Shown here: in pieces, positions 10,742-19,763 of the stretch
Numbering within the stretch: the first letter of the stretch is position 1
Layout of the letters: the number at the start of each line of letters is the position of its first letter
Assembly: GCA_016125095.1 (NCBI GenBank)
Contig: WGMK01000024.1
Location: 29,654 to 93,653, forward strand
Length of the DNA: 64,000 nt
Source: Candidatus Hydrogenedens sp.
GTDB taxonomy: Bacteria > Hydrogenedentota > Hydrogenedentia > Hydrogenedentales > JAEUWI01
Direction: 5' to 3'
Position numbers and translations under genes: made by a program
Notes under the pieces: generated by a model
Database searches by the model: none
Seen by the model: only the letters and a program-made list of their open reading frames with translations
What the model was told of the DNA's origin: nothing

Positions 10742-12299
10742 TAGCGGCCCTAGTCCGCGAAGGCGATTGTTGAAAGGCCTCCGGCGCAGCCGGAAGCTGA
10801 AGCGGTTTACCGGAGATGCCCCGGCCGAGGTAGTGCGGCCGGCGCGCGGATCGCTTTTTCTCGCGCGCGGGGCAGCGCTATGCGCGGTGGCTGCCTTGGC
10901 GGGCATCGTCGCCGTGGCTGCGTTTTCCGATTCCGAACCCCCGGCCGATGCGGCAGCCGCCGTGCCGTGGCACGAAGTGTTCACCCCCGTTACGATTGTC
11001 ATCAGCGTCGTGCTGCTGACATCGAGCGCCTTCTTTTCCGCGAGCGAAATCGCCTTCTTCTCGCTGCACAAGCTGCAATTGCGCAGCATGAGCGTGTCGG
11101 GCGGCGCCGCGGGGCAGCTGGTGTACCGCATGATGCAGCGGCCGGGCGCGCTTCTCACCACCATCCTCATGGGCAATTCGATCGTCAACGTGCTGTTGTC
11201 GGTCGTGTTCGCCGATCCCATCGGCATCTACCTTGAGCGCGGCCTGATGCTGCCGACGGTGGTGGCCTATCCCCTCGCGCTCGCCGTGACCACCGGGCTG
11301 CTGGTGTTTTTTGGCGAAGTGATGCCGAAGGTGCTGGTGGTGCGCTCGAGCGAGCGTTTCGCCCGTTCGGCGGCCTTCCCCGTGTTCGTGGTCGACCGCC
11401 TGCTCACGCCCGTGCGCGACGGCCTGCTCTGGTTCACGGGCGTGCTCTTCCGCGTGACGCGCTTCAGCAAGATGCGCCCCGCCCCCTTCATCACCGACGA
11501 CGAATTCATGTCGTTGTTGTCCGAGGGCGAGGCGAGCGGCGCTATCGAGAAAGACGAGCGCGAGATGATCGAGGGCATCCTCGAATTCTCGGACGTGATG
11601 GTGCGCGAAATCCTGGTGCCGCGGCCCGACATGATTGTGATTCAGGGCGATGCCACGGCGGCGGAAGCGCTGCAGATGGTGGCCGAACGGCAGTTGTCGC
11701 GCATCCCGGTCTATGGCGAGAGCCTCGATGAAATCGTCGGTGTGCTCTACGCGAAAGATCTGCTGAACCTGGCAGAGGACGACAAGCTGGGCGGCAGCGT
11801 GCGGCAGGCCGCGCGCAAGCCGCACTTTATTCCGGAGACCATGCGCGTGGCGGACTTCGTACGGATGGCCCAGCGCACGCGCACCCACATGGCCATCGTA
11901 GTCGACGAGTTCGGCGGCACGAAGGGGCTGGTGACGCTGGAGGACGCGCTGCGCGAGGTGGTCGGCGCCATCGAGGAGCGCGTGGAAGAAGAGGCGCACC
12001 CCGTGGTGCAAACCGGCGAGCGCGAATACGAGGTGGACGGCGGCATGCCGCTGGACGACCTGGAAGAACTGATTGGCCTGCGGCTGGATACACCCGTGCA
12101 CATGACCGTGGCGGGCTTCGTCATCGAGCAGCAGGAACGCCTGCCGGAAACCGGCGACACGGTGGAGCACGAGGGCACGCAGTTCCATGTGCTCGAGATG
12201 GACGGACGGCGCGTGGCGCGCCTGCGGATTGTGCTGCCCGAACCTGAACAGCCCGCGGCCGAAGCGCCCGTGGATACCGGCGAGGTGGCCGCCAAGTGA
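10728..12299 (+). CDS. CNNM/CorC-type transporter (DUF21-CBS-CorC_HlyC), first copy
   Basis: Membrane protein of the CNNM/CorB (hemolysin C-like) family, associated with Mg or other divalent-cation transport. It has 523 residues: a basic N-terminus and extra helix (LFLARGAALCAVAALAGIVA), a DUF21 membrane domain (TSSAFFSASEIAFFSLHKLQ, LLTTILMGNSIVNVLLS, FFGEVMPKVLVVRSSERFA), a CBS pair (REILVPRPDMIVIQG, LSRIPVYGES, HMAIVVDEFGGTKGLVTLED) and a C-terminal CorC_HlyC domain. The start is a TTG at 10728, preferred for the GGAGG 11 bases upstream; a longer TTG start at 10656 is possible. Overlaps ybeY by 14 bp and the next gene by 4. Confidence 0.86.
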   Translation: MDSDSSGPSPRRRLLKGLRRSRKLKRFTGDAPAEVVRPARGSLFLARGAALCAVAALAGIVAVAAFSDSEPPADAAAAVPWHEVFTPVTIVISVVLLTSSAFFSASEIAFFSLHKLQLRSMSVSGGAAGQLVYRMMQRPGALLTTILMGNSIVNVLLSVVFADPIGIYLERGLMLPTVVAYPLALAVTTGLLVFFGEVMPKVLVVRSSERFARSAAFPVFVVDRLLTPVRDGLLWFTGVLFRVTRFSKMRPAPFITDDEFMSLLSEGEASGAIEKDEREMIEGILEFSDVMVREILVPRPDMIVIQGDATAAEALQMVAERQLSRIPVYGESLDEIVGVLYAKDLLNLAEDDKLGGSVRQAARKPHFIPETMRVADFVRMAQRTRTHMAIVVDEFGGTKGLVTLEDALREVVGAIEERVEEEAHPVVQTGEREYEVDGGMPLDDLEELIGLRLDTPVHMTVAGFVIEQQERLPETGDTVEHEGTQFHVLEMDGRRVARLRIVLPEPEQPAAEAPVDTGEVAAK

Positions 12300-13558
12300 G
12301 TATAGAGATCGGATTGATTCTGCTGTTCCTGCTCGGCGTGGGGCTCAATGCCTTCTTCGCGGGCTATGAGACCGGCTTCATCGCGAGCAACCCCATCCGC
12401 GTGCGGCATTTGTCGGAGACTGGCGAAGACCCGCGCGCGAAGCGGCTGCTGCAATACATGGACGCGCCCGACCGCATGATTACCCTCGTGCTGGTGGGCA
12501 CCAACCTCGCGCTGGTGATGGGCACGCTCGCGCTGACCAAGGAAGTCGGCGGCGTGTGGGCCACGCTCATCGCCACGCCCATGTTCCTCGTGTTTGGCGA
12601 AGTGGTGCCCAAGAGCATGTTCCGCGCGCACCCCACGCAGCTGGCGCTGGCCTTCCTGCCGGTCATCCGGTTCTTCGACACGCTGCTCGCACCCATGGCC
12701 GTGCCGGTCACCTGGATCAGCCGCAGCTTCCTCGCCATTGTGAACGCCGAGCAGCACGAGCTGCGCTCGATGCTCAACACCAGCGACGACGTCCGCGTGC
12801 TGGTGGACGAGAGCGCCCACCACGGCAGCATCGACGACGAAGAGAAAGTCATGATCCATTCCGTGATGGATCTGCACACGCGCCACGCCTACGAGGTGAT
12901 GGTGCCGCGCACGCGCATCAAGGCGCTGCCGGAAACCGCCACCCGCAAGCAGTTGGCCGAGCTGCTGCGCGAGACCGGCTACACCCGCATACCGATTTAC
13001 AGCGAGAGCATCGACAAGATTGTCGGCGTGGTCAGCGCCTTCTCGGTGCTCACCGATACCGACAAGCAGAACCCCGACATCCGACGCTTCATGATCGATG
13101 TGCTCCACGTGCCCGACACCATGCGGCTCGACGATCTGCTCGAGGAAATGCGCAGCGCGCACACCCGCATCGCCATCGTCACCGACGAATACGGTTGCAC
13201 CGACGGGCTCATCACCGTCGAGGATATCCTCGAGGAGATCTTCGGCGAATTCCACGACGAGCACGACCAGGCCGAGGAAGGCGTACGCAAAATCGGCCCC
13301 AACAAATGGATCCTCGACGCCCGCGTCGCCCTCTCCGATGCCAACGAGCTCATGCCCGCAAGCATCCAGGACGACGAAGTCGACACCATCGGCGGCTGGG
13401 TCATGCACCTCGCCGGCCGCATTCCCGAAGCCGCCGAGATTGTCCAATCCGGCCCCTACCGCATCGAGATCCTCGAAGCCACCCCCCAGGCCGTCGGAAA
13501 AATCCGCCTCGAAATCACCGCCCAGGAAGCCGCCGCCACCGAAGAGGAAGAGTGGTAA
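12296..13558 (+). CDS. CNNM/CorC-type transporter, second copy
   Basis: A second CNNM-family protein of 420 residues, starting at a GTG that overlaps the previous stop (GTGA). DUF21 membrane domain: GVGLNAFFAGYETGFIASNP, MITLVLVGTNLALVMGTLAL, FGEVVPKSMFRAHPTQLAL. CBS pair: VMVPRTRIKALPETATRKQ, YTRIPIYSESIDKIVGVVSA, RIAIVTDEYGCTDGLITVED. CorC_HlyC domain at the end (DEVDTIGGWVMHLAGRIPEA). Tandem CNNM pairs often act together or have different ion preference; which ion cannot be read from sequence. A diverged copy of the last 87 bp recurs at 15599-15685. Confidence 0.86.
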   Translation: MSIEIGLILLFLLGVGLNAFFAGYETGFIASNPIRVRHLSETGEDPRAKRLLQYMDAPDRMITLVLVGTNLALVMGTLALTKEVGGVWATLIATPMFLVFGEVVPKSMFRAHPTQLALAFLPVIRFFDTLLAPMAVPVTWISRSFLAIVNAEQHELRSMLNTSDDVRVLVDESAHHGSIDDEEKVMIHSVMDLHTRHAYEVMVPRTRIKALPETATRKQLAELLRETGYTRIPIYSESIDKIVGVVSAFSVLTDTDKQNPDIRRFMIDVLHVPDTMRLDDLLEEMRSAHTRIAIVTDEYGCTDGLITVEDILEEIFGEFHDEHDQAEEGVRKIGPNKWILDARVALSDANELMPASIQDDEVDTIGGWVMHLAGRIPEAAEIVQSGPYRIEILEATPQAVGKIRLEITAQEAAATEEEEW

Positions 13559-13753
13559 AGGACTTGCCTCAACGCCCCCTACCACCATGACTTTTCGCGC
13601 TACTTCTTGTCGGCATGACTGGCTGAATTCACGTTTCTGGCCTGTATCCAGTGATTTCTTGTCCCTCGCCACGCGATAGCCGCTTGCGCATTTCCTACGT
13701 TTCTGCTACTGTCTTAGGGGCAGTTTAGTATGATTTGACGAGGGGAGCTATTC

Positions 13754-15184
13754 ATGCGGCAAGACACCGAAAGACGTCTTACCCGCGTCCTGATTTCGCT
13801 CCATTGCGTGTTCTTGTGCGTAGTCTCCTTTCCGCGTGCGGCCCACGCGGTTACCTTTGAATGGGAACTGCTATCGCCTACCGATCCTGAAGGAGACGGA
13901 AATCCGCCTGCGCTGCATTTCGCTGGCGGGGCGGTCGATCCAGTTCGCAACCGGTTCGTGGTCTATGGCGGCCGGAACAATGCGACGGGTGAGCGCGTGC
14001 CGGGTCTTTGGGAATTCGACGGACTGAGTTGGAAGCATTACGACCAGGCCACCGCCTTCGAAGATACGGTGAGTGCTTGGGATCCCGTCCGTTCGAATCT
14101 GCTCATAGCCTTTGGTGCCGACACCGCCTCGCCGCGAGACTGGGTCCGCACCTGGGACGGGACCAACTTGATTACGACGATGCCCAGCGACCCCGAGGGC
14201 GACGGAAATCCCGGCCCGGTTGTAGGCGCCGGCGTCGTCTTTGACGGCAATACCGGGAAGTTCACCGCCTATGGCGGAAAATCATCGGGGGTTCTCCGCT
14301 CCTCCACTTGGGAATGGAGTGGTACTTCATGGGACCTGATCGTACCGACGGATGTCGAAGGGGACGGCAACCCGGGCGGCCGCGTTTATCCAATGATGGT
14401 GTTCGACGAGGCCACTAACCGTACCTACCTTTTTGGTGGCAAAGAGGATTTCGGCGGAACCGGAGAAGACGAGGGCCAAATATGGGAATGGGACGGTGTG
14501 AGATGGCTCAAGATTGAGCCAAACGTCGACTTTTCGGCGATTCGACGGGGAGCACTGGTCTATCATCCTGTGCTAAAGAAATGCGTGATATTGGGGGGTG
14601 ATTATGCCGACAATACGCCACTGACGAGTATCTATCTGTGGGATGGCAAGGGCTGGGAGAAAGCCGAGCTTGTCGATATGCTGGGCGATGGCAATCATGT
14701 GCCCAGGAATTCTCCGGTCGCGTATATGGATTCCTTGCACGGCATCGTTGCCCATTCGAGTGGTCGCGATGGGGGTGCGGTAGGCAAGACCTGGGTGCTT
14801 AGGATCATCGGCCTGGAAGGTGAGGAAGTACTTGAAGGTGAACTTGAAGGGCAACGTGAGGGCCAAACTGAAGGCGAAGGCGGCATTGGGATAGTCCATA
14901 CTTTAGATCAGGATGGCTCAGGAAGCATCAACATCTCCGAGCTGCTGCGCGGCTTGCAGCTATACAATGCGAATGGCTATCACTGCCAGAATAACACCGA
15001 GGATGGCTACGCGCCCGGTGCTGGCGATCAAGCATGCCCGCCTCACAACAGCGATTACGATCCGCAGGATTGGTTCATCAGTCTTTCCGAACTGCTTCGC
15101 ATGGTACAGTACTTCCACTGCGACCGCTATCGGGCTTCTGCCACGGGCGAAGACGGCTTCGAGCTGACCTATGCTGCGCAATAA
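13754..15184 (+). CDS. secreted beta-propeller-like protein with EF-hand (S)LSELLR tail
   Basis: A 476-residue exported protein. A signal peptide (about 1-32) is followed by repeats resembling kelch/galactose-oxidase blades, recurring roughly every 50-60 residues as NRFVVYGGRNN, KFTAYGGKSS, RTYLFGGKED and KCVILGGDYA, each followed by a WEW/WDG segment. PTDPEGDGNP-type phrases recur between blades. A Glu-Gly-rich linker (LEGELEGQREGQTEGEGG) leads to a C-terminal module with a canonical EF-hand loop DQDGSGSINISE plus LLRGLQLYNANGYHC. A second half follows: HNSDYDPQDWFISLSELLRM. Ribosome site GAGGGGAG before the ATG. Less GC-rich than neighbours and flanked by a duplicated gene tail, suggesting insertion. 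Substrate unknown. Confidence 0.78.
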   Translation: MRQDTERRLTRVLISLHCVFLCVVSFPRAAHAVTFEWELLSPTDPEGDGNPPALHFAGGAVDPVRNRFVVYGGRNNATGERVPGLWEFDGLSWKHYDQATAFEDTVSAWDPVRSNLLIAFGADTASPRDWVRTWDGTNLITTMPSDPEGDGNPGPVVGAGVVFDGNTGKFTAYGGKSSGVLRSSTWEWSGTSWDLIVPTDVEGDGNPGGRVYPMMVFDEATNRTYLFGGKEDFGGTGEDEGQIWEWDGVRWLKIEPNVDFSAIRRGALVYHPVLKKCVILGGDYADNTPLTSIYLWDGKGWEKAELVDMLGDGNHVPRNSPVAYMDSLHGIVAHSSGRDGGAVGKTWVLRIIGLEGEEVLEGELEGQREGQTEGEGGIGIVHTLDQDGSGSINISELLRGLQLYNANGYHCQNNTEDGYAPGAGDQACPPHNSDYDPQDWFISLSELLRMVQYFHCDRYRASATGEDGFELTYAAQ

Positions 15185-15263
15185 GCGCACCCGCCATTTC
15201 TCGGAATATACCCGTATAACCTCATACTAACCAGGCCGACGACAAAGGGCAGTTGGGCAGCTT

Positions 15264-15598
15264 GGGACGACGCCAGACGTGTCCAAGATAGATTCGAGCG
15301 AACGAGTTTTCGTCAATGGCCAGAAGCTCGTTGTGGCGATTACGGCGTAGCAGGTTTTAGACCCGAAGGGTCGGCGCAACCATAGCCCAGGGCGTAAGCC
15401 CTGGGTATCGGGACTCCCTCGAAGAGCCCTGAAGGGGCGACGCAAGTGCATGAATTCGTTGCGTCGCCCCTTCAGGGCTCAAGAAAAGGAGACCCTCCAA
15501 ACCCAGGGCTTACGCCCTGGGCTTTGGTTCGTACGCGCCGTTGGCGCTGCATAACGAACTGCCGTCCAGTTTTCTTGGACACGTCTAGGGACGACGCC
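15264..15598. mobile_element. MITE-like element with 13-bp TIRs, 11-bp flanking repeats and nested palindromes
   Basis: GGGACGACGCC at 15264-15274 recurs directly at 15588-15598. Inside it, AGACGTGTCCAAG (15275-15287) faces its perfect reverse complement (15574-15586). Further in, a 23-bp arm (15384-15406) pairs perfectly with 15501-15523, and a 22-bp arm (15424-15445) pairs perfectly with 15459-15480 around a 13-nt loop. No plausible coding sequence is inside. This is the layout of a small non-autonomous transposable element; the central palindrome looks like a widespread intergenic repeat type. The gene-free stretch 15185-15690 holds this element and the CNNM tail copy only. Confidence 0.68.
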
Positions 15599-15685
15599 CC
15601 CCCCAGGCCGTCGGTAAAATCCGCCTCGAAATCCTCCCCCAAGAAGCCGCCGCCACCGAAGAGGAAGAGTGGTAGGGGGCTTGCC
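15599..15685 (+). pseudogene. duplicated 3' end of the upstream CNNM gene
   Basis: About 87 bp are roughly 91 percent identical by eye to 13482-13567, including the stop codon and some bases after it. In frame it still reads PQAVGKIRLEI, then LPQEAAATEEEEW and a stop (TAG instead of TAA). Several differences are synonymous, so it descends from a functional copy or a paralogue. It starts exactly where the right flanking repeat of the MITE-like element ends. Confidence 0.8.
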
Positions 15686-15690
15686 GGAAA

Positions 15691-17709
15691 TCAGCGTTCG
15701 AGCAGTCGGATATGTTTGATCGTCAGCGTGCGCGCTGGTGCGTTCGCGTCGGCGTCGAGGTATACCGCCAGACTGGCGATGCGACCGCGCCAGTAGGCGT
15801 TTCCGGATACGGAGCGCAGGTGCGGATACACCACGTGCGAGCGCCAGCGCAGGAAGGGCCACGCGCCGGGGTGGTCGGCCACGTCGTCCGCACTGGCCCA
15901 TAGCATGATGAGCCGGCAGGGCGGCGGGTCGGGCGTGTCGCCTTCCCAGGCCAGGTCGATTTCGAAGGTTCCCGCGCGCGCCGTGTCGATATCGAGGCCG
16001 TCAATGCGGAGCACCGTGCTGCTTATGCCCGCGTCGATGGCGATGCCCTCCGGCGTTTGCCGCGCATGCTCTCCCTGCGGCTTCCAGATTGCGCCCTCGC
16101 TGGCGGATGCGGTCAGGTCCCATTCCTGCGCGACGGGTATGGTTAGCGGAGGCGCGAAGTTCACGGGCTTCGCGAGGTACTTCCAGAAGGCGGCATTCGT
16201 GTCGACTTGACCGTGCCGGAAGAAGCCCTCGGGCAGCACTTCTTCGAACTCGCGCGTTTGCGCATAGGGCGATGCCTCGGTGGTGAAACCGAATTCGAGC
16301 GCGCGGGCGATATTGCCCAGCGGCCCCCACGCGCCGATAACCAGCAGCACAGCCGCCGCGCGCCAGCGCCAGCGTTCGATGGGGGCCTCGGGCTGGTGCT
16401 GCATGGAACGCAGCACGAGCACCATGAACATCAGGTAGGCCGGCACGATGAACTTCATGCCGAAGTCGCTGTATTCGCCGACCTGGTAGAGCGGAGCGAC
16501 AAGGAAGACGAACACGATCAGCACCCACCACAAGCGCAGCGATTCATGGCCCGGCACGTGCCGTTTCGGTAACACCAGTGCGAGAAGCCCGAATTCGAGC
16601 ACATAGACCAGCAGCACATAGGGCCACGCGCGCGACATATCGGCGAAGTCCCAGAGCCATCCGTGCAAGACTTCGCCCTTGATGGAGAGAAAGTAAAGCC
16701 CCTGCACCAGCCCGAGCGCGAGGCCCGCCGCGTTTTCGAGACTGACGAGCTGCTTCGCGCGTGTGTGCCACAGCCCGAGCAGGCCCAACGGCATGCACCC
16801 GGCCATCACCAAGGTCGAGGTGATCGGCAGGCTCGCGCCGATGAGCAGCAGGCGGCTCGCGGAACGGCGATCGATACAGTCTGAAATGAACATGAGCACG
16901 GCCAGCGCCGGCGGAATGATGTGATAAGGACCATCGACGAGGTAGGAGATGGGCGAATAGAACTTCATGAACCGCCCATGGAAGATTGGCTCGCCCTCGG
17001 TGATGGCGAAGCTCGCGTGCCAATGGTCGAGCCATCCCCGCCCGATGGACCACCAGTACACCCCCGTGAGGTAATCGAAGAACGAACGATCGCTTCCGGA
17101 TTCAGGCGGTGCGGCAGTCATCAGATGGCCGACAATATCCAGCCCACCGAAGAACAGAAAAAACAGGCACGCAGCGATCAAGCTGCTGCCCGTAAGCCGC
17201 CGCAGCCACACGGAAATCAGCACGACCCCCAGCGCGGCATAGAGGAAGTATGTCGCCTGCGCGGCGGCCCAGCCCAGCGCCTTGCCGATCAAGGATGGTG
17301 CCAGATAATAGCCCACATAGTACGCCCAAACCACGGGTTCATCAGCAGGGATTGCGTCAAGTCGGCCCGTCGGCCAACCATGCTCTATGAGGGTTTTGGT
17401 TCCGCCGTTGTATATCGAGTAGTCGAAGAACTGAAACGAGTACCCACCAATACCGCAACACGCTACGACGAACAACGACACTGCCGCTACGCAACCCCAT
17501 TGCCACGGCCCGACCGCCTCCATGGAAGGCTTTTCATCTGCTTCCGAACGAGCCCGAATCCAAGCCTTGCCCAGCGCCAGGAGCACGAGCATCAGAAGCG
17601 GTATGGAAACTACCGGTTTCAGCCAGCCCATCAGAAAAAGTATCGCGGGCAGAAAGAGATAGGCGAGTGAAACCGCTTCCAAGTTAGAAATGCGCGTGCG
17701 CTCGGTCAT
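15691..17709 (-). CDS. large multi-pass membrane protein, GT-C-like, unknown function
   Basis: A 672-residue protein with about 12 predicted membrane helices over the first 490 residues (AYLFLPAILFLMGWL, IPLLMLVLLALGKAW, CVAAVSLFVVACCGIGGYSF and so on). Conserved-looking loops include FFDYSIYNGGTKTLIEHGWP and DHWHASFAITEGEPIFHGR, acidic and His-rich as in the luminal loops of GT-C glycosyltransferases and DUF2298-type proteins. The last 180 residues form a soluble, beta-rich domain (TFEIDLAWEG, PCRLIMLWASADD). The GT-C comparison is by architecture only; the acceptor is unknown. The ATG at 17709 has a weak GGAG upstream. The stop lies 6 bp beyond the CNNM tail copy. Confidence 0.66.
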   Translation of the reverse strand: MTERTRISNLEAVSLAYLFLPAILFLMGWLKPVVSIPLLMLVLLALGKAWIRARSEADEKPSMEAVGPWQWGCVAAVSLFVVACCGIGGYSFQFFDYSIYNGGTKTLIEHGWPTGRLDAIPADEPVVWAYYVGYYLAPSLIGKALGWAAAQATYFLYAALGVVLISVWLRRLTGSSLIAACLFFLFFGGLDIVGHLMTAAPPESGSDRSFFDYLTGVYWWSIGRGWLDHWHASFAITEGEPIFHGRFMKFYSPISYLVDGPYHIIPPALAVLMFISDCIDRRSASRLLLIGASLPITSTLVMAGCMPLGLLGLWHTRAKQLVSLENAAGLALGLVQGLYFLSIKGEVLHGWLWDFADMSRAWPYVLLVYVLEFGLLALVLPKRHVPGHESLRLWWVLIVFVFLVAPLYQVGEYSDFGMKFIVPAYLMFMVLVLRSMQHQPEAPIERWRWRAAAVLLVIGAWGPLGNIARALEFGFTTEASPYAQTREFEEVLPEGFFRHGQVDTNAAFWKYLAKPVNFAPPLTIPVAQEWDLTASASEGAIWKPQGEHARQTPEGIAIDAGISSTVLRIDGLDIDTARAGTFEIDLAWEGDTPDPPPCRLIMLWASADDVADHPGAWPFLRWRSHVVYPHLRSVSGNAYWRGRIASLAVYLDADANAPARTLTIKHIRLLER

Positions 17710-17779
17710 ACGATTTTGGGCTCCGCGACAATTGAACTGTGCCGATGCTACGCGACCACCCGGCGAGTGCGCAATCGAA

Positions 17780-19342
17780 TCAAGTTGCCGGCGTCTGGCT
17801 GGGAATCATGTTGCGCAGTTCGCGCTTGAGCATCTTGCCCGTGGCCCCGAGCGGAATCGCATCCAGCACGTACGCTGCCTTGGGCCGGGCTATCGCGGGC
17901 AATCGCTCCGCTGCCCACGCGAGGAATGCGCGTTCGTCGAAACCATTTCCAATGCCGGTTTCCAGGAAGGCCACGACTTCCTCTCCCAGCACCGGATGAG
18001 GCCGCCCCACCACGGCGGCGCGGTTCACGCCGGGATACGCCATCAGAACCGATTCAATTTCGCTCGGGTAGATGTTCTGGCCGCCACGGATAATCAGATC
18101 CTTGATGCGATCCGTGATGTGCAGATAGCCGCCCTCGTCCAGCCTGCCGAGGTCGCCGGTGCGCAGCCAGCCATCTTGGAAGGCCGCCTCCGTGGCATCC
18201 GGCATGTCGTGATAGCCCGACATCAGATGGTCGCCCGCAACCAGCACTTCGCCCAATTCGCCTGTCGGCACGGGCTGCATCGCATCATCGACGACCAACA
18301 AGCGCGCTCCCGGAATCGCGCGGCCTGCAGAACCCTTGCATACCGGTTCGTCGGGGCCATGGAACGTCGTCACACTTGAGGTCTCCGAGAGACCGTAGCC
18401 TTCGCGCAGTTCCAGCCCAAAGTCGTCTCGGAAGTGATCCATCAACGATTGCGCCACGGGCGAACCGCCGATGCCCATCATCCGTACGTGCCTGTTGATG
18501 GAGGCCAGTTCTTCTTCCGATGGGATTTCCGCTTTCAGCATCAACAAGTACATGGTCGGCACACCGATGTACATCGTGGTCTCGGGAAGCAGCAGACCGC
18601 GCCAGGCAGCCTCACCGGAATAGCGGGGCATCAGGTCCATCGCTTTGCCCGACAGCAGGCACGAAGTCATCAGCGACACCTGACCGAAGGAAGTATTCAG
18701 GGGCATCGACACCAGCATGCGTTCGCCGGGGCGGGTGCCGAGGCGCGCCGCGAATCCGCGCGCCGCGCTCAGCATGGCACGATGGGAAAGCACGACGCCC
18801 TTGGATTGGCCGGTCGTGCCGGAGGTGAAAATCATGCACGCGGGTGCGTCGGGCCGACTCTCGGATGCTCTGGCCGGACTGGCCCCGGGAAGCGCGGGGC
18901 CATGGATTCCGTCCGAACCCGCGACGTTAATCCAGAAGCATTTTTCTACGCCGCTTACCCGCTCGAATTCCGCGCAACGCTGCGCATCCTGGTCATCCGG
19001 TCCCGCGCAGAGCAGGGCGATCTTCGCATTGACGCGGCCCGCAATGGCGGAAGCGGCGGTGGCGGTCATCTGCGGCGAGAGCGGCACGGCCACGCCGCCG
19101 GTTAGGAGAATGCCGAAATAGGCGGACACGAATTCAGGGATGTTGCCGCAGATCAGCACCACGCGCTCGCCCGGCACAACGCCGGAGGCCAACAGACTAC
19201 CGGCCACGGCACGGATTTTCTCTGCCAATTCCCCCGCGCGCACGGTGCTGGTGCCATAGAGCGCATCGGTCTCTGGCACCAACGAAAGCGCGTGTAGAAC
19301 GGCGGCCGCCGCATTCCCCTGTTGAACGGTGCCGATGCTCAA
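17780..19342 (-). CDS. AMP-binding acyl-CoA synthetase / ligase
   Basis: ANL-superfamily adenylate-forming enzyme, 520 residues, activating a carboxylic acid to its acyl-AMP and CoA thioester. Motifs in order: P-loop-like MIFTSGTTGQSKGVVLSH, GYGLSETSSVT, WLRTGDLGRLDEGGYLHI, DRIKDLIIRGGQNIYPSEIE (hinge) and the C-terminal lysine motif LGATGKMLKREL. The start is a TTG at 19342 because AAAGGAGG lies 6 bases upstream; the longer reading lacks this. The substrate (fatty, aryl or other acid) cannot be told. It lies 70 bp upstream of the large membrane protein on the same strand and may be co-transcribed. Confidence 0.88.
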   Translation of the reverse strand: MSIGTVQQGNAAAAVLHALSLVPETDALYGTSTVRAGELAEKIRAVAGSLLASGVVPGERVVLICGNIPEFVSAYFGILLTGGVAVPLSPQMTATAASAIAGRVNAKIALLCAGPDDQDAQRCAEFERVSGVEKCFWINVAGSDGIHGPALPGASPARASESRPDAPACMIFTSGTTGQSKGVVLSHRAMLSAARGFAARLGTRPGERMLVSMPLNTSFGQVSLMTSCLLSGKAMDLMPRYSGEAAWRGLLLPETTMYIGVPTMYLLMLKAEIPSEEELASINRHVRMMGIGGSPVAQSLMDHFRDDFGLELREGYGLSETSSVTTFHGPDEPVCKGSAGRAIPGARLLVVDDAMQPVPTGELGEVLVAGDHLMSGYHDMPDATEAAFQDGWLRTGDLGRLDEGGYLHITDRIKDLIIRGGQNIYPSEIESVLMAYPGVNRAAVVGRPHPVLGEEVVAFLETGIGNGFDERAFLAWAAERLPAIARPKAAYVLDAIPLGATGKMLKRELRNMIPSQTPAT

Positions 19343-19763
19343 GTCGAGCCTCCTTTTATATTCTGAAACGGGCAAGGGAGACGCCCCAACGCAATTGTTA
19401 TTGCGATATGCGACAGCCCGTCCAAATTTCTTCGCAAGGCCATACAAACAAACAACTTAAGGGCGCCTATGCGCCCCAGGTGTGCCAAACGTTGCGGCAT
19501 TATAAAATCGATTTGATAGAAAACGCAACCAGGCCGGACGATGCTGCCGAAGGGAATGATGCCGAGTACGGTGAACGAGCCCGCCGATGCAGGAGATGAT
19601 CATCAGGGGATTCCCGCTATCCGTCAGCACCGTAAAGCACTTGCACGGCAGGGGCTGCAAATGGTATCCTCCTGCTCCTTTGCGTCCGTGGGGGACGCCG
19701 TATTCATGGATAGCTGCGGGGTTCGCCGCGCGGCTTTGCCAAGCAGTAACAGGGAATTCACAC
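19343..19763. other. 421-bp intergenic stretch, no gene seen
   Basis: Divergent region between the AMP ligase and ndk. Only short overlapping shadow frames occur. A possible sigma-70-type promoter for ndk is TTGCAC (19641-19646), 18 bp, TATCCT (19665-19670). Confidence 0.5.

Noticed and set aside
15446..15796. 116-residue plus-strand frame crossing the palindrome and the CNNM tail copy
   Set aside because: It reads the tail copy in the wrong frame and begins inside the hairpin loop.
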